Shown here: piece by piece, positions 27,809-37,100 of the stretch
How positions within the stretch are numbered: position 1 is the first letter of the stretch
How the letters are laid out: each line of letters starts with the position of its first letter
Assembly (NCBI RefSeq): GCF_000243275.1
Contig: NZ_CM001437.1
Coordinates: 3,221,192 to 3,285,191, forward strand
From: Myroides odoratus DSM 2801
GTDB taxonomy: Bacteria; Bacteroidota; Bacteroidia; Flavobacteriales; Flavobacteriaceae
Direction: 5' to 3'
DNA length: 64,000 nt
Translations under genes and position numbers: made by a program
The notes under the pieces: generated by a model
The model's input: only the letters and a program-made list of their open reading frames with translations
Database searches by the model: none
Told to the model about the DNA's origin: nothing

Positions 27809-28525
27809 ATGACGAGGAATATAATGCGTTCTTTGTTGCTGATTTGTACCGCTGGATTATCAACGAATTTGATGGCTAGCTGTTCTGATTCAAATACAAA
27901 TGAAATAACGTATACCATGAATACTACAATAGAAAAAGAATTGTTTCAAGCCGTTGCTGCCAATAACCTAACGAAAGTAAAAGAAATTTTAGCAGCAAAT
28001 AGTGTAAACCTTGAAGCTCAAAATAGCAAAGGAGAAACACCGTTGATGGTAGCTACCTATAAAAAATACAATCCTATAGCCTTGTATCTTATGGATCAAG
28101 GAGCAAATGTCAATACCCAAGATACTAATTTAAATAGCCCTTTTCTCTATGCAGGAGCAGAAGGAAACTTAGAATTAGTTCAAAAATCGTTAGCTCATGG
28201 CGCTGATTTCACAATATTTAATCGCTACAACGGAACAGCTTTAATTCCTGCTGCAGAGAAAGGACATTTGGAAGTGGTGAAGTTATTAGTGAATACGCCA
28301 AATTTTCCTATTGATCACGTGAATCGCTTAGGCTGGACTGCACTAATGGAAGCCATTGTATTGAGTAATGGCGGAGCAGTACATGTGGATATTGTCAAGG
28401 CGTTGATTGAGGGTGGAGTGGATGTAAATATTCCGGATCACGATGGGAAAACACCGTTGCATCATGCAAAAGCAAGAAAATATACGGCAATGGTTCAATT
28501 ATTAGAAGCAGCGGGAGCTCATTAA
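27809..28525 (+). CDS. Ankyrin-repeat lipoprotein
   Basis: A 238-residue protein with a signal sequence and a lipobox-like MASC (Cys at residue 26), so probably a lipoprotein; a start at the in-frame ATG at 27824 is also possible. Residues about 45-238 contain five to six ankyrin repeats (for example NSKGETPLMVATYKKYN and DHDGKTPLHHAKARKY). Periplasmic ankyrin proteins often accompany an enzyme they may protect or hold, as catalase and its ankyrin partner do in some species. Here the neighbour is an amidohydrolase 10 bases downstream. The partner role is inference. Confidence 0.8.
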   Translation: MTRNIMRSLLLICTAGLSTNLMASCSDSNTNEITYTMNTTIEKELFQAVAANNLTKVKEILAANSVNLEAQNSKGETPLMVATYKKYNPIALYLMDQGANVNTQDTNLNSPFLYAGAEGNLELVQKSLAHGADFTIFNRYNGTALIPAAEKGHLEVVKLLVNTPNFPIDHVNRLGWTALMEAIVLSNGGAVHVDIVKALIEGGVDVNIPDHDGKTPLHHAKARKYTAMVQLLEAAGAH

Positions 28526-28535
28526 TAGATAAAAG

Positions 28536-29873
28536 ATGAATAGAAAAGAATTTCTTCACTTAACGACAGCTGGAGCTGGAGGATTATTTTTGGCCGGAAC
28601 AGCTTGGGCAGAAGAGAAAGATAAGCAGGTAAAACCGCTGACAGCAGCAACGCCGGCCTTTGTGTTGATTAATGCCCGCTTAGAGGAAGGTTTTATTTAC
28701 AATGACCACGGACAAGTAAAAGCAACACAAACAGGATTATATGATCTACATATTCAAGAAGGTAAAATTACATCGATTGAAACTGCACAAGGCAAAGCGT
28801 ATACGCTTCCTGTTTTTGATGCCGCTGGCAAACTGATATTGCCTGGTTTGAGAGACATGCACATCCACATTGACAAGACGTTTTATGGCGAACCTTGGCA
28901 TGCAGAGCCACTGCGCGGTAAAACAGTAAAAGATATGATTGATTTAGAGCGTTGTATTTTACCAGAATTATTGATTCACTCAACAGAAAAAGCAGAAAAA
29001 GCAATTGAGTTGATGAACAGTAAAGGGACGTACTTTGCCCGTTGCCAGACGAATATTGAACCAACTAGCGGATTGAAGAGTTTAGAAAATCTACAAAAAG
29101 CTTTAGCGAATAAAAAAGAGGATATTCAAGCTGAAATTGTCGCTTTTCCACAGCATGGAATTCTATATTCAGATTCAGAAGGGTTGCTTCGCGAAGCAGC
29201 GCAAATGGGAGTAGATTATATCGGTGGGTTGGACCCGACTTCCGTAGATGGAGATATGAAGAAATCACTTGATGTTATGTTTCAAATTGCTTTGGATCAC
29301 AATATAGGAGTTGATATTCATTTGCATGAAGGACGTGCTACGGGTTTACCCGCTATTGAATATATGATTGCTACAGTAAAGGAGAATAAGGCGCTCCAAG
29401 GAAAGACATTTATTAGTCATGGATTTGCTTTAGGACAACTAGATGCAAAGGAAACAGAAGCGATAAGTATACAACTAGCAGAAGTTGGAATCGGAGTTAT
29501 TTCAACGGTTCCCATTGGTAAATTGAATATGCCTATTCCTACTTTTTACAAGCATCATGTTCCCTTAATGACTGGAACAGATAGTATTATTGATCATTGG
29601 TCTCCTTTTGGATCTTGTGATATGTTAGAAAAAGCCAAGTTAACGGCAGAATTATATGGATGGCGAGATGAATTGTCGCTGTCAAGAGCGTTGCGTATTG
29701 CAACCAAAGACCAGCTTTTGCCTTTGAATGAAGAAGGGAAGCAAGTATGGCCTTTAGTAGGTGATGAAGCAAGCTTTATTTTGGTTGAAGCATCTTGTTC
29801 GGCAGAGGCAGTAGCGCGTACTCCTCAAAGAACAGCTGTTTTTACAAAAGGAAAACTAGTGTATCAAATCTAA
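28536..29873 (+). CDS. Exported amidohydrolase (cytosine-deaminase-like)
   Basis: A 445-residue metal-dependent hydrolase. The N-terminus MNRKEFLHLTTAGAGGLFLAG looks like a Tat-type or related export signal, although the twin arginine is reduced to Arg-Lys. The amidohydrolase core has GLRDMHIHIDKTF (residues about 104-116, first metal site), HLHEG near 263, SHGFALG near 295 and TGTDSI near 346. The order and spacing resemble cytosine deaminase/N-isopropylammelide hydrolases. Substrate unknown. It is translated 10 bases after the ankyrin gene and is probably controlled by the upstream AraC regulator. Confidence 0.82.
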   Translation: MNRKEFLHLTTAGAGGLFLAGTAWAEEKDKQVKPLTAATPAFVLINARLEEGFIYNDHGQVKATQTGLYDLHIQEGKITSIETAQGKAYTLPVFDAAGKLILPGLRDMHIHIDKTFYGEPWHAEPLRGKTVKDMIDLERCILPELLIHSTEKAEKAIELMNSKGTYFARCQTNIEPTSGLKSLENLQKALANKKEDIQAEIVAFPQHGILYSDSEGLLREAAQMGVDYIGGLDPTSVDGDMKKSLDVMFQIALDHNIGVDIHLHEGRATGLPAIEYMIATVKENKALQGKTFISHGFALGQLDAKETEAISIQLAEVGIGVISTVPIGKLNMPIPTFYKHHVPLMTGTDSIIDHWSPFGSCDMLEKAKLTAELYGWRDELSLSRALRIATKDQLLPLNEEGKQVWPLVGDEASFILVEASCSAEAVARTPQRTAVFTKGKLVYQI

Positions 29874-29910
29874 AACAAGCGTTTTAGCTCGATAGGAACA
29901 ACAAACAACA

Positions 29911-29941
29911 AAAAAGAGCGATGGATACCATTGCTCTTTTT
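29911..29941. terminator. Bidirectional terminator
   Basis: A 14-pair stem (29911-29924 with 29928-29941, one G-T) and ATA loop, with A and T tracts on the two sides, between the convergent amidohydrolase and DUF2853 genes. Confidence 0.87.
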
Positions 29942-29953
29942 TTATTATTTTTC

Positions 29954-30298
29954 TTATTTTAAATACACGGATTCTTTTTTAAAGTGAACCGTTAATAGAT
30001 AATATAATACTGCTCTATATTTGTGTTTATTAGATGCACCGTATTGATCAACTACTTTTTTCAATCCTTCATCTAATTTAGCATCGTCTTTTAATCCTAA
30101 TTTTTTAATTAGAAAATTAGTGCGAACAGTAGCCATTTCTTTCTCTGATGAACTTGCTACAGTAGAAGAATCTTGATTGTAAATCGAAGGTCCACAACCG
30201 ATCGTCACTTTTTCTAATAATTCCATGTTAGGTTTTACACCGCATTTGTCTTTTAAGTCTGCCGCGTATTTTTCAATTAGTTCAGCTCTTTTACTCAT
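29954..30298 (-). CDS. DUF2853 family protein
   Basis: A 114-residue, fully helical, lysine-rich soluble protein matching the DUF2853 family: the start SKRAELIEKYAADLKDKCG and the KLGLKDDAKLDEGLKKVVDQYG block are typical. Length is normal for the family. No biochemical role is known. It lies 61 bases downstream of menD on the same strand. Confidence 0.8.
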   Translation of the reverse strand: MSKRAELIEKYAADLKDKCGVKPNMELLEKVTIGCGPSIYNQDSSTVASSSEKEMATVRTNFLIKKLGLKDDAKLDEGLKKVVDQYGASNKHKYRAVLYYLLTVHFKKESVYLK

Positions 30299-30359
30299 AA
30301 TTTTATTTTTTTTTGTTCCCTACAAGTTACTAAAAATAAAAGAGATAGTGTAAAAAAAA

Positions 30360-32012
30360 TTACATATTGCGATAATATTTTTTAAATACTTCATCATTGA
30401 GGAAGGTAGGGGTATTTACCTCGAGAATAGCAGGTCGATCTGACGTATTGAAAAAGGCTTGTGCTTGTGTTGATAAAGCTTCAGTTGTATCCGCTTGAAA
30501 ATAAGCCCAATCATACATGGCTGCTAGATGTTGAGCGGTATGTTGATGCGTAGTTTCAAAATACGTATTAAAGACTTCATTTTCTTGATGTCCTGGAAGC
30601 GTTCTAAAAATTCCACCTCCTCCGTTGTTGATTAGGACGATTTTAAAGTCTTTGGGAACGTAAGCATTCCACAAGGCATTGCTGTCGTAAAAGAAGCTAA
30701 TATCTCCTGTTAAGAGTACTGTTGATTTTCCAGATCCGATAGCAGCACCAATGGCAGTGGAAGTACAACCGTCTATACCACTCGTTCCTCTATTGCAAAA
30801 TACCTCTATACTCGAATCGACTGGCAATAGTTGTACATAGCGTATAACTGCACTGTTACTCACTTGTATTTGACTGTTTTTAGGCAATTGACTCACAATG
30901 GAATCAAGAGCGGTAAAATCAGAGAAAATAGCATCGTGTAGGTGTTGCTTATGTTGAGTGTTACGCGTTACCATAATAGCATTGGCCCAGTTACTATAAG
31001 TGGAGGAAATAGGCTGTGTATTGGCTGTCAACTGAGTCAGAAAAGATTGGGCATCTGTATAGATGCGGTCCGTCAGGCAATCATAGGTATCGTAATGACG
31101 TAGCGTGTCCACATGCCAATGTTGCTTAGGAGCATATTGGCGTAAGAATTGCTTGATTTTTTTGCTAACCACCATGCCACCAAATGTCAATAAAATATCG
31201 GGTTGTAAGTTTTGTAAGGCTTCATCATCCATCGGAATAACCAAACGATCAATGGCGTTGATTACACTAGGTGCTTGAATATTGCTAATGGTCTCTGCTA
31301 AAAATAGGGTAGATCCATCTGCAGTTAGTTTTGCAATGACATCGTCCGTTACTGTATGAGGAGCAAGACTACCCACTAGAATCAGTTTTTTAGTCGCTTT
31401 GTTCCATTGCTTTGCATAGTAATCGTAATCAACAGCAGGTAAAGCAGGAAACTGAGGCTCCTCAACGATAGGATTTACGCTTCGTTGCTCCGTCGTTTGG
31501 TACAGGGGTTCCTCAAAGGGAGCATTGATATGCACGGGCCCTTGTGCAGTAATCGCTGTATTAATCGCGGTATTGATCAGCTGATCGTTGGTTGAATTAG
31601 CGTCCTCTGTTAAATTAGCGCTATATAATATATGGTTCTGATACACATTTTGTTGGCGTATCGTTTGTCCATCTCCAATATCAATTTTATGTAGGGGCCT
31701 ATCTGCAGATAAAACAATCAAGGGAATTTGACTGTAAAAGGCTTCAGCCACTGCGGGATAATAGTTTAATAAAGCAGAACCAGAGGTACACACTAGAATT
31801 GTAGGTATATGCGTTTGTTGTGCAAGTCCCATACCGAAAAAGGCTGCACAGCGTTCATCTGCAATACTATAACAAGTAAAAAAAGGATCGTTAGTAAACC
31901 CAATAGTCAAGGGGGCATTACGAGATCCTGGCGATATAACAACGTTTGTTAGTTTTTTTGCTTTACAAAGTTCAATAATGCTTTGCGCAAGCGGTATAGT
32001 AGGGTAAACCAT
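30360..32012 (-). CDS. menD: SEPHCHC synthase, menaquinone pathway
   Basis: 2-succinyl-5-enolpyruvyl-6-hydroxy-3-cyclohexene-1-carboxylate synthase; it joins isochorismate and 2-oxoglutarate using thiamine diphosphate. The 550 residues match family length. Seen are the N-terminal VISPGSRNAPLTIGF (about 25-39), the CTSGSALLNYYPAVAEAF block (about 75-92) and the ThDP-binding GDISFFYDSNAL followed by INNGGGGIF (about 440-470). Menaquinone is the expected quinone in this organism and would serve the mqo and iron-sulfur oxidoreductase genes elsewhere in the window. Other men genes are not visible here. Confidence 0.93.
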   Translation of the reverse strand: MVYPTIPLAQSIIELCKAKKLTNVVISPGSRNAPLTIGFTNDPFFTCYSIADERCAAFFGMGLAQQTHIPTILVCTSGSALLNYYPAVAEAFYSQIPLIVLSADRPLHKIDIGDGQTIRQQNVYQNHILYSANLTEDANSTNDQLINTAINTAITAQGPVHINAPFEEPLYQTTEQRSVNPIVEEPQFPALPAVDYDYYAKQWNKATKKLILVGSLAPHTVTDDVIAKLTADGSTLFLAETISNIQAPSVINAIDRLVIPMDDEALQNLQPDILLTFGGMVVSKKIKQFLRQYAPKQHWHVDTLRHYDTYDCLTDRIYTDAQSFLTQLTANTQPISSTYSNWANAIMVTRNTQHKQHLHDAIFSDFTALDSIVSQLPKNSQIQVSNSAVIRYVQLLPVDSSIEVFCNRGTSGIDGCTSTAIGAAIGSGKSTVLLTGDISFFYDSNALWNAYVPKDFKIVLINNGGGGIFRTLPGHQENEVFNTYFETTHQHTAQHLAAMYDWAYFQADTTEALSTQAQAFFNTSDRPAILEVNTPTFLNDEVFKKYYRNM

Positions 32013-32069
32013 AGTAATTTCAAAAAGATAAAATTACGAATAAAATTACTATGGCCTCCTTATTCTAGC

Positions 32070-32660
32070 TTATTTCTTTTTAATCCATTCCTTGATTTCA
32101 GCATCATTAGGCAGGATTCTCGGATTGATTACTTGTACTACATGACCTTTTTCATCTAGTAAGTACTTTTGAAAATTCCATTCCACTGTACTGTCAGCAA
32201 ATCCATTTTGTTTTTTCTCTGTTAAGAATTGATAGATGGGTGCCATATCTTCTCCTTTTACTGATATTTTTTCCATCATAGGAAAAGTCACACCAAAATT
32301 CGCTTTACAAAAGGTTGCAATTTCGGCATTAGATCCAGGCTCTTGGTTGCCAAAGTTATTCGCTGGAAATCCAATAATGACAAAATTGTCTCCTCCAAAT
32401 TCTTCATATAAGCTTTGCAATTGCTCATACTGAGGGGTTAAGCCGCATTCAGAAGCTGTGTTGACAATCATTATTTTTTTTCCTTTTAATGAGGCAAAGT
32501 CAAAATCATTTCCATACAAATCTTTTACCTTGAATTGGTAAATCGTTTGCTGGTTTTTTGCAGTTTCTTTCATGGTTGATGTTTGTTTTAGGTATTCGTT
32601 AGCTTTTACAATTGATGGGCTAAGTGCAAGGAATGCAAAAGCCAAAACATATTTTTTCAT
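32070..32660 (-). CDS. Exported glutathione-peroxidase-family thiol peroxidase
   Basis: A 196-residue protein with a signal peptide (about 1-20) and a glutathione-peroxidase fold. The peroxidatic motif is NTASECGLTPQYEQL with Cys (not selenocysteine) near residue 73, followed by GFPANNFGNQEPG and the EWNFQKYLL block. This is a complete catalytic set. Most bacterial members use thioredoxin rather than glutathione, which suits a bacillithiol-producing organism. The signal peptide places it in the periplasm. It lies 57 bases upstream of menD on the same strand. Confidence 0.88.
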   Translation of the reverse strand: MKKYVLAFAFLALSPSIVKANEYLKQTSTMKETAKNQQTIYQFKVKDLYGNDFDFASLKGKKIMIVNTASECGLTPQYEQLQSLYEEFGGDNFVIIGFPANNFGNQEPGSNAEIATFCKANFGVTFPMMEKISVKGEDMAPIYQFLTEKKQNGFADSTVEWNFQKYLLDEKGHVVQVINPRILPNDAEIKEWIKKK

Positions 32661-33068
32661 TCTATTTAGTTGCTGAGAGATTTACTCGATGGCAAATCTG
32701 ATTTACGATGTATTAAAATTACAAATAGATTTTGTAAATACTAAGTTTTTAACGTTTTAAAATGGGAAGTGCTTGTAGCCCTTCTGTTTTTGGTGTTTTT
32801 ATTTGTTTGATGAATGTATAAAACTTTACTTTTAAAAGTAACATGTTTTTTTCTTTGTTGAAATAAAAAAAGGGAGTAACCAAAGAAAAGAATTGAATTG
32901 AGTTTGTTCAAAAAATTAAAGGAATTCTAAGAAAAGGAGATAATTATTGCTTTATTCAAAATGAGGGAAGTCTATCGTGTTAATTCGCTATTAAACTGCA
33001 GAAAACCCCGCAATCTCAAGGCATCCTTTGACGTTAGTAGTATTGAATCAAGGTGAAAGGATTTTAAG
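32661..33068. other. Divergent spacer between peroxidase and PorE-like genes
   Basis: 408 bp, non-coding and A+T-rich. It contains a perfect 16-bp palindrome at 32826-32841 (TTACTTTTAAAAGTAA) that could be an operator. No exact TANNTTTG box was found on the plus strand near the ATG at 33069. Confidence 0.45.
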
Positions 33069-34988
33069 ATGAGAAAAGCAATCGTGTTTTTGTTTTTGAT
33101 TTTAGCTGTAACAGCACAAGGAAAGCGAAAACCCAGTTTAAAAAAAGCAGATAAGTATTTTGCTCGAACGACTTATGTTCAAGCGAAGGATGAGTATACG
33201 CGTCTATTGAGAGGACGCCATACACCAAACTACATCTATCAACAGTTAGCGTTGTGCTATGACGAGTTAGGACTTTCTGTTCAAGCCGCACAATATTATG
33301 CGAAAGCATTGGAACAAGACCCTGCTTTGAATGTTGAGTTTTATTATCGTTTGGCCTATAATTTGGCACAAAATGGACGATATGAAGCAGCAGAAGTAGC
33401 GATGCGAAAGTTTGCAAAAGGAGCTCCTGAGGATGCCCGCACCCATTATTTTTTACAACATGCAAAGGAATACCCTACAGCTGGGGCGAATCCTTCTACT
33501 TATTTTGTTGAAGAATCAGGCATTAATGATTCGTTTTATGCCGATCACAGTGTCTCTTGGTCTACAACAGATACCCTTTTATTTGTGTCTAATCGAACGA
33601 AATACAAACAAAAGTGGGTTCGTCGATTATTTGAGGTACGAGAAAAAGGAACTTCTTTACCCAATACGGGTATTTATCAAGCGATGATTAAATCAAAAGA
33701 TGAACCTGTCTATGAACATAGTTTAGTACGCGGGCGTATCAATCGTCGTTTTATGGATGGACAAGCAGTTATGCATCCATCAAATAAGTTGATTTATTTT
33801 ACTTCGGAAAGTTACCGTCACCGCAAGTTTAGAAAAAACAAAACAGTGAAACAACGCCAGGGGATGATGAGTTTATTTTGGGCAGAGCGAAAAGGGAAGA
33901 AATGGAGAAAGATTAAGGTATTGCCTTTTGTACAAGAAGGTTTTACCTATGTTAATCCATTTATTACTCCCAAAGGAGATTACCTTTATTTTGCTTCTAA
34001 TCAACCGGGTAGTATTGGCGGATTAGATCTTTGGAGAGTGTCCATTGAAGAAGATGGAAAGACTTTTGGAGAACCAGAACACCTTGGTGATCGAATCAAT
34101 ACAGGATATAACGAGGACTATCCTTTTATTAGCGGAGATAATACCCTTTATTTTACGTCAGATCGTTGGGGCGGATATGGCGGATTGGATATTTACGCCT
34201 TAGATTTAAATGACTCACAAGCGAAACCTCAAAATCTAGGAGAGGGAATCAATACCCCGAAGGATGATTTTAATTGGGTATACAATAGTCAGCGCGAATA
34301 TGGTTTCCTTTCAACGAATCGCATTGGTAGGCAAGATATTTATCGCGTAAAGCCAATTTGTGGTACTCAAGTAAGTGGTGTCGTTCAAGATGGAGAAACA
34401 AAAGACGTTTTAGCAGGAGTTCAGCTGACTTTTGTCGATATTTCTCGTCAAGTTCTAGCGGAAGTGCAAACGGATGCTCAAGGGCGATTTACTGTTGAGG
34501 TACCTTGTGATAAAGCGTATGTGATAAAAGTAGAAAAAGAGGAATACTTTTATAAAGAAGAGGAGGGAAAGAGTAAAAAAGAAGAGACAGATTTGAAACC
34601 AATTCTGTTGAGAAAGCAAGTACAACCTCAAATTCAAGATAATAAAATTGTGTTGAATGACATTCCTTTTGGGTTTGATCAGGCGACAATTACAGCAGTA
34701 GGTGCGCATGAGTTGGATCGTTTAGTAGCCTTTATGCAAGAGCATCAAACGATGCGTATTCTCATTGTTGCGCATACGGATCAAGTGGGGAAAGAGAAGT
34801 ACAACAAAAAGCTATCACAGGCCAGAGCTGATGCAACAGCCCAGTATTTATATGACAAAGGCATTGATGCCCAACGAGTAGAAACAAAGGGCATGGGCAG
34901 TAGTGAGCCAAAAGTGCCATGTAAAACTTGTACAGACGAAGAAAATCAACAAAATAGACGTTCGGAGTTTATTATTCTCCAGCGATAA
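33069..34988 (+). CDS. PorE-like protein: TPR, beta-propeller, CRD and OmpA domains
   Basis: A 639-residue protein with a signal peptide (about 1-18). Domains in order are TPR-type helices (about 25-125), a WD40/PD40-like beta-propeller (about 140-440, repeated motifs such as GGLDLWRV and GGLDIYAL), a carboxypeptidase-regulatory-like domain (about 445-510) and an OmpA peptidoglycan-binding domain (about 530-636, with HTDQVGKEKYNKKLSQARA). This order is that of PorE, the Por secretion (type IX) component linking the machine to peptidoglycan. Paralogues near porP/sprF genes are common in Flavobacteriia; none is adjacent here, so assignment to the secretion machine is tentative. Confidence 0.82.
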   Translation: MRKAIVFLFLILAVTAQGKRKPSLKKADKYFARTTYVQAKDEYTRLLRGRHTPNYIYQQLALCYDELGLSVQAAQYYAKALEQDPALNVEFYYRLAYNLAQNGRYEAAEVAMRKFAKGAPEDARTHYFLQHAKEYPTAGANPSTYFVEESGINDSFYADHSVSWSTTDTLLFVSNRTKYKQKWVRRLFEVREKGTSLPNTGIYQAMIKSKDEPVYEHSLVRGRINRRFMDGQAVMHPSNKLIYFTSESYRHRKFRKNKTVKQRQGMMSLFWAERKGKKWRKIKVLPFVQEGFTYVNPFITPKGDYLYFASNQPGSIGGLDLWRVSIEEDGKTFGEPEHLGDRINTGYNEDYPFISGDNTLYFTSDRWGGYGGLDIYALDLNDSQAKPQNLGEGINTPKDDFNWVYNSQREYGFLSTNRIGRQDIYRVKPICGTQVSGVVQDGETKDVLAGVQLTFVDISRQVLAEVQTDAQGRFTVEVPCDKAYVIKVEKEEYFYKEEEGKSKKEETDLKPILLRKQVQPQIQDNKIVLNDIPFGFDQATITAVGAHELDRLVAFMQEHQTMRILIVAHTDQVGKEKYNKKLSQARADATAQYLYDKGIDAQRVETKGMGSSEPKVPCKTCTDEENQQNRRSEFIILQR

Positions 34989-35030
34989 AAAATAGAAACG
35001 GAATAGCGCAAGCTATTCCGTTTCTATTTT
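34989..35030. terminator. Bidirectional terminator
   Basis: A 19-bp perfect stem (34989-35007 with 35012-35030) with GCAA loop. It overlaps the stop of the convergent serine hydrolase. Confidence 0.95.
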
Positions 35031-36350
35031 ATTCAACACAAAGTTTGCTTTTAACTGTTGCACAACCACTTGTTTATTGGTTGGATTGAAACTGTAGGTA
35101 ACGGTTCCCTCTGGTGATCGAAAGGTGTTTTCTCCCACCGCATCTAGTAGCGCATAGCGATTACAACCCGATGGCTTTAAGAATAATTTATTTTTTTCGA
35201 TGACAAATTCAATCGTCAGATCCAATTGAGGTTGACGGTATGTTCCTACATAAGGTTGTAATTGTTCATCTGTAACAGGAATCGTTTCAAACTGGGGTAA
35301 CGTGTATTTTTTATTATAGAGAATGGCCAGCAAGGCATCAAATAATTGATAATGAGAAAAAGCAGCCCCATTAATAGCATAGACAAAGGTTAACTTTTCT
35401 GCTTCATTGTAGTAAAGCAAAGAAAAAGACCCGAAAGTACCGCCAGTGTGCCCAATAAAATTCTTCTTTTTATAGAGGTAATACATCATACCTCTTCCGT
35501 ATTTTTCCTTATAAGGAACTGGTTTCATGTTCGCTAAACTATTTTTAGAAATTAATTTATGGCTAAACAAGGCTTGATTGAATCGCGCTAAATCGTCAAT
35601 AGAAGCAATTAGATCATTGACCCCATTGGTGTTTTCAAAATTCATTTCTTTCATGGTTTCCCACTGATCGAAGAGTTGGTAGGATTGTACCTCGTAAGGT
35701 ACAATATCGCTGGACGTATAGGTGTTTTTTAAATGAATCTTTTGAATGATGTGTTTTTTTACTGCTTCATCATAGCTGAGGTTGCGTTTCTGTTCTACAA
35801 TACGCGCAAGTAGATAGTATCCTGTATTGGAAAAGAAAAAATTCTTCTTTTTTGCTCCATAATGAGGTGTTCCTTGCTGAATAATATTGTCCGTGATGTC
35901 CTCTTGGGTTTGTACTTCTTTCAACCAATAGAAATCGTCATCTTTACAAGTATAATCATCCAATCCACTCGTGTGGCTGAGTAAATCACTGATTTTAAGC
36001 GTAAATAAATTAGGGATATTGAGTGCTGGAAAGTAGGAAGCAATGCGATCATCTAAGTTGATTTTTCCCTCATCAACCAACTGATAGATTAAAACCGCAG
36101 TAAACATCTTCGTAATGGAGCCAATGCGGTATAGATGCGGGGTTTGTTTATCCTCTCCAACTAACTCATGACCAAAATCTCGGGTGTAAATAACCTTATT
36201 GTTTTTATAAATTGCTACTGAACCAATGCCCCTTTGATGAGCAGTAATACGCTGGATGTATTCATCTGCTTTGGTGGTATTGAATTTTTGCGCCCACATA
36301 AAAGGAGCGACAAGTAAAAGGATAAAGGTCAGCGACAACTTGTTTTTCAT
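35013..36350 (-). CDS. Class C beta-lactamase-related serine hydrolase
   Basis: A 445-residue exported protein (signal peptide about 1-20). The penicillin-binding-protein-like fold shows the SxxK motif as SITK (about residue 78-81), the SxN/YxN-type motif in FFSNTGYYLL (about 170) and HTGGTFGS as the third element (about 295). A C-terminal lipocalin-like or DUF3471-like region (about 350-445) follows. Family members are esterases, D-aminopeptidases or DD-peptidases; the substrate is unknown. It is monocistronic. Confidence 0.83.
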   Translation of the reverse strand: MKNKLSLTFILLLVAPFMWAQKFNTTKADEYIQRITAHQRGIGSVAIYKNNKVIYTRDFGHELVGEDKQTPHLYRIGSITKMFTAVLIYQLVDEGKINLDDRIASYFPALNIPNLFTLKISDLLSHTSGLDDYTCKDDDFYWLKEVQTQEDITDNIIQQGTPHYGAKKKNFFFSNTGYYLLARIVEQKRNLSYDEAVKKHIIQKIHLKNTYTSSDIVPYEVQSYQLFDQWETMKEMNFENTNGVNDLIASIDDLARFNQALFSHKLISKNSLANMKPVPYKEKYGRGMMYYLYKKKNFIGHTGGTFGSFSLLYYNEAEKLTFVYAINGAAFSHYQLFDALLAILYNKKYTLPQFETIPVTDEQLQPYVGTYRQPQLDLTIEFVIEKNKLFLKPSGCNRYALLDAVGENTFRSPEGTVTYSFNPTNKQVVVQQLKANFVLNKIETE

Positions 36351-36444
36351 GGGATCAGATACTTGCGGATGATTTCAAATATATTGAATTAATTGTAGAC
36401 CACCGCATGACAGAACCTAAGAATAGGAAGGAGATAAATAAAAA

Positions 36445-36470
36445 AAGCAGCCCAAGTATTGAGGCTGCTT
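36445..36470 (-). terminator. Intrinsic terminator of the beta-barrel gene
   Basis: Stem AAGCAGCC (36445-36452) with GGCTGCTT (36463-36470), 10-base loop, T-tract on the minus strand. Confidence 0.83.
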
Positions 36471-36494
36471 AAAAAGTACAAAGTAATGCGTAAT

Positions 36495-37100
36495 TTATCT
36501 AAATGTATAAGCAACGCTCAGTGACATCCAATTGTTTTTCCATTTCGCATCAGAATCTTCCATGTTGTTGATATTCGTCATACCCAGATTGTATCTGAGG
36601 TTAAGATCGAGATTGTCAGTTAATTTGTATCCACCACCCGCAAAAAGACTGACGTCGAAAAACTTGATGCCCTCAGGCATAAGCATCATACCTGGTTCGT
36701 CCTCATTATACGGGTTTTTGCCAAAAAATGTCATCCCTAGATTTGCTCCAAGAAAAGTTTTGAACTTTTGTTTAAATGTATAATGTACACTAATTGGTTC
36801 GATAAGTGCCGTGTGTAAAACAACATTGGTCTTGTATTCTTTTATTCTAGCACCAAGATTGGCATAACCCAATCCAAATCGAATAGCCCAGTGATCATTA
36901 AAATCATACGAATTGTATAACCCAATGTAGAGTCCTGCTTTTTCACTAGCATCTAATCCATTAATATTGGAAAGTGTACCTCCAACTTCAATTCCGAAAT
37001 CACAATCGTAGCAATACAAATCATTGCCATAAAATTGCGCATTTGCTGTATAGCAAGAAAAGAGTAAGAAAAGAAAGGTTAGGTGTAATTTTAATTTCAT
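36495..37100 (-). CDS. Outer-membrane beta-barrel protein
   Basis: A 201-residue protein with a signal peptide (about 1-21, ending ANAQ) and alternating amphipathic strands ending in an aromatic-rich C-terminus (MSLSVAYTFR), as in small porin-like barrels. An odd YCYDCDFG segment right after the signal supplies two cysteines that could form a disulfide. No ligand is known. Its ATG lies inside the end of the upstream gene (80-bp overlap), so translation is probably coupled. Confidence 0.75.
   Translation of the reverse strand: MKLKLHLTFLFLLFSCYTANAQFYGNDLYCYDCDFGIEVGGTLSNINGLDASEKAGLYIGLYNSYDFNDHWAIRFGLGYANLGARIKEYKTNVVLHTALIEPISVHYTFKQKFKTFLGANLGMTFFGKNPYNEDEPGMMLMPEGIKFFDVSLFAGGGYKLTDNLDLNLRYNLGMTNINNMEDSDAKWKNNWMSLSVAYTFR

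Noticed and set aside
33064..33465. 133-residue minus-strand frame opposite the PorE-like gene
   Set aside because: Antisense shadow inside a strongly supported coding region.
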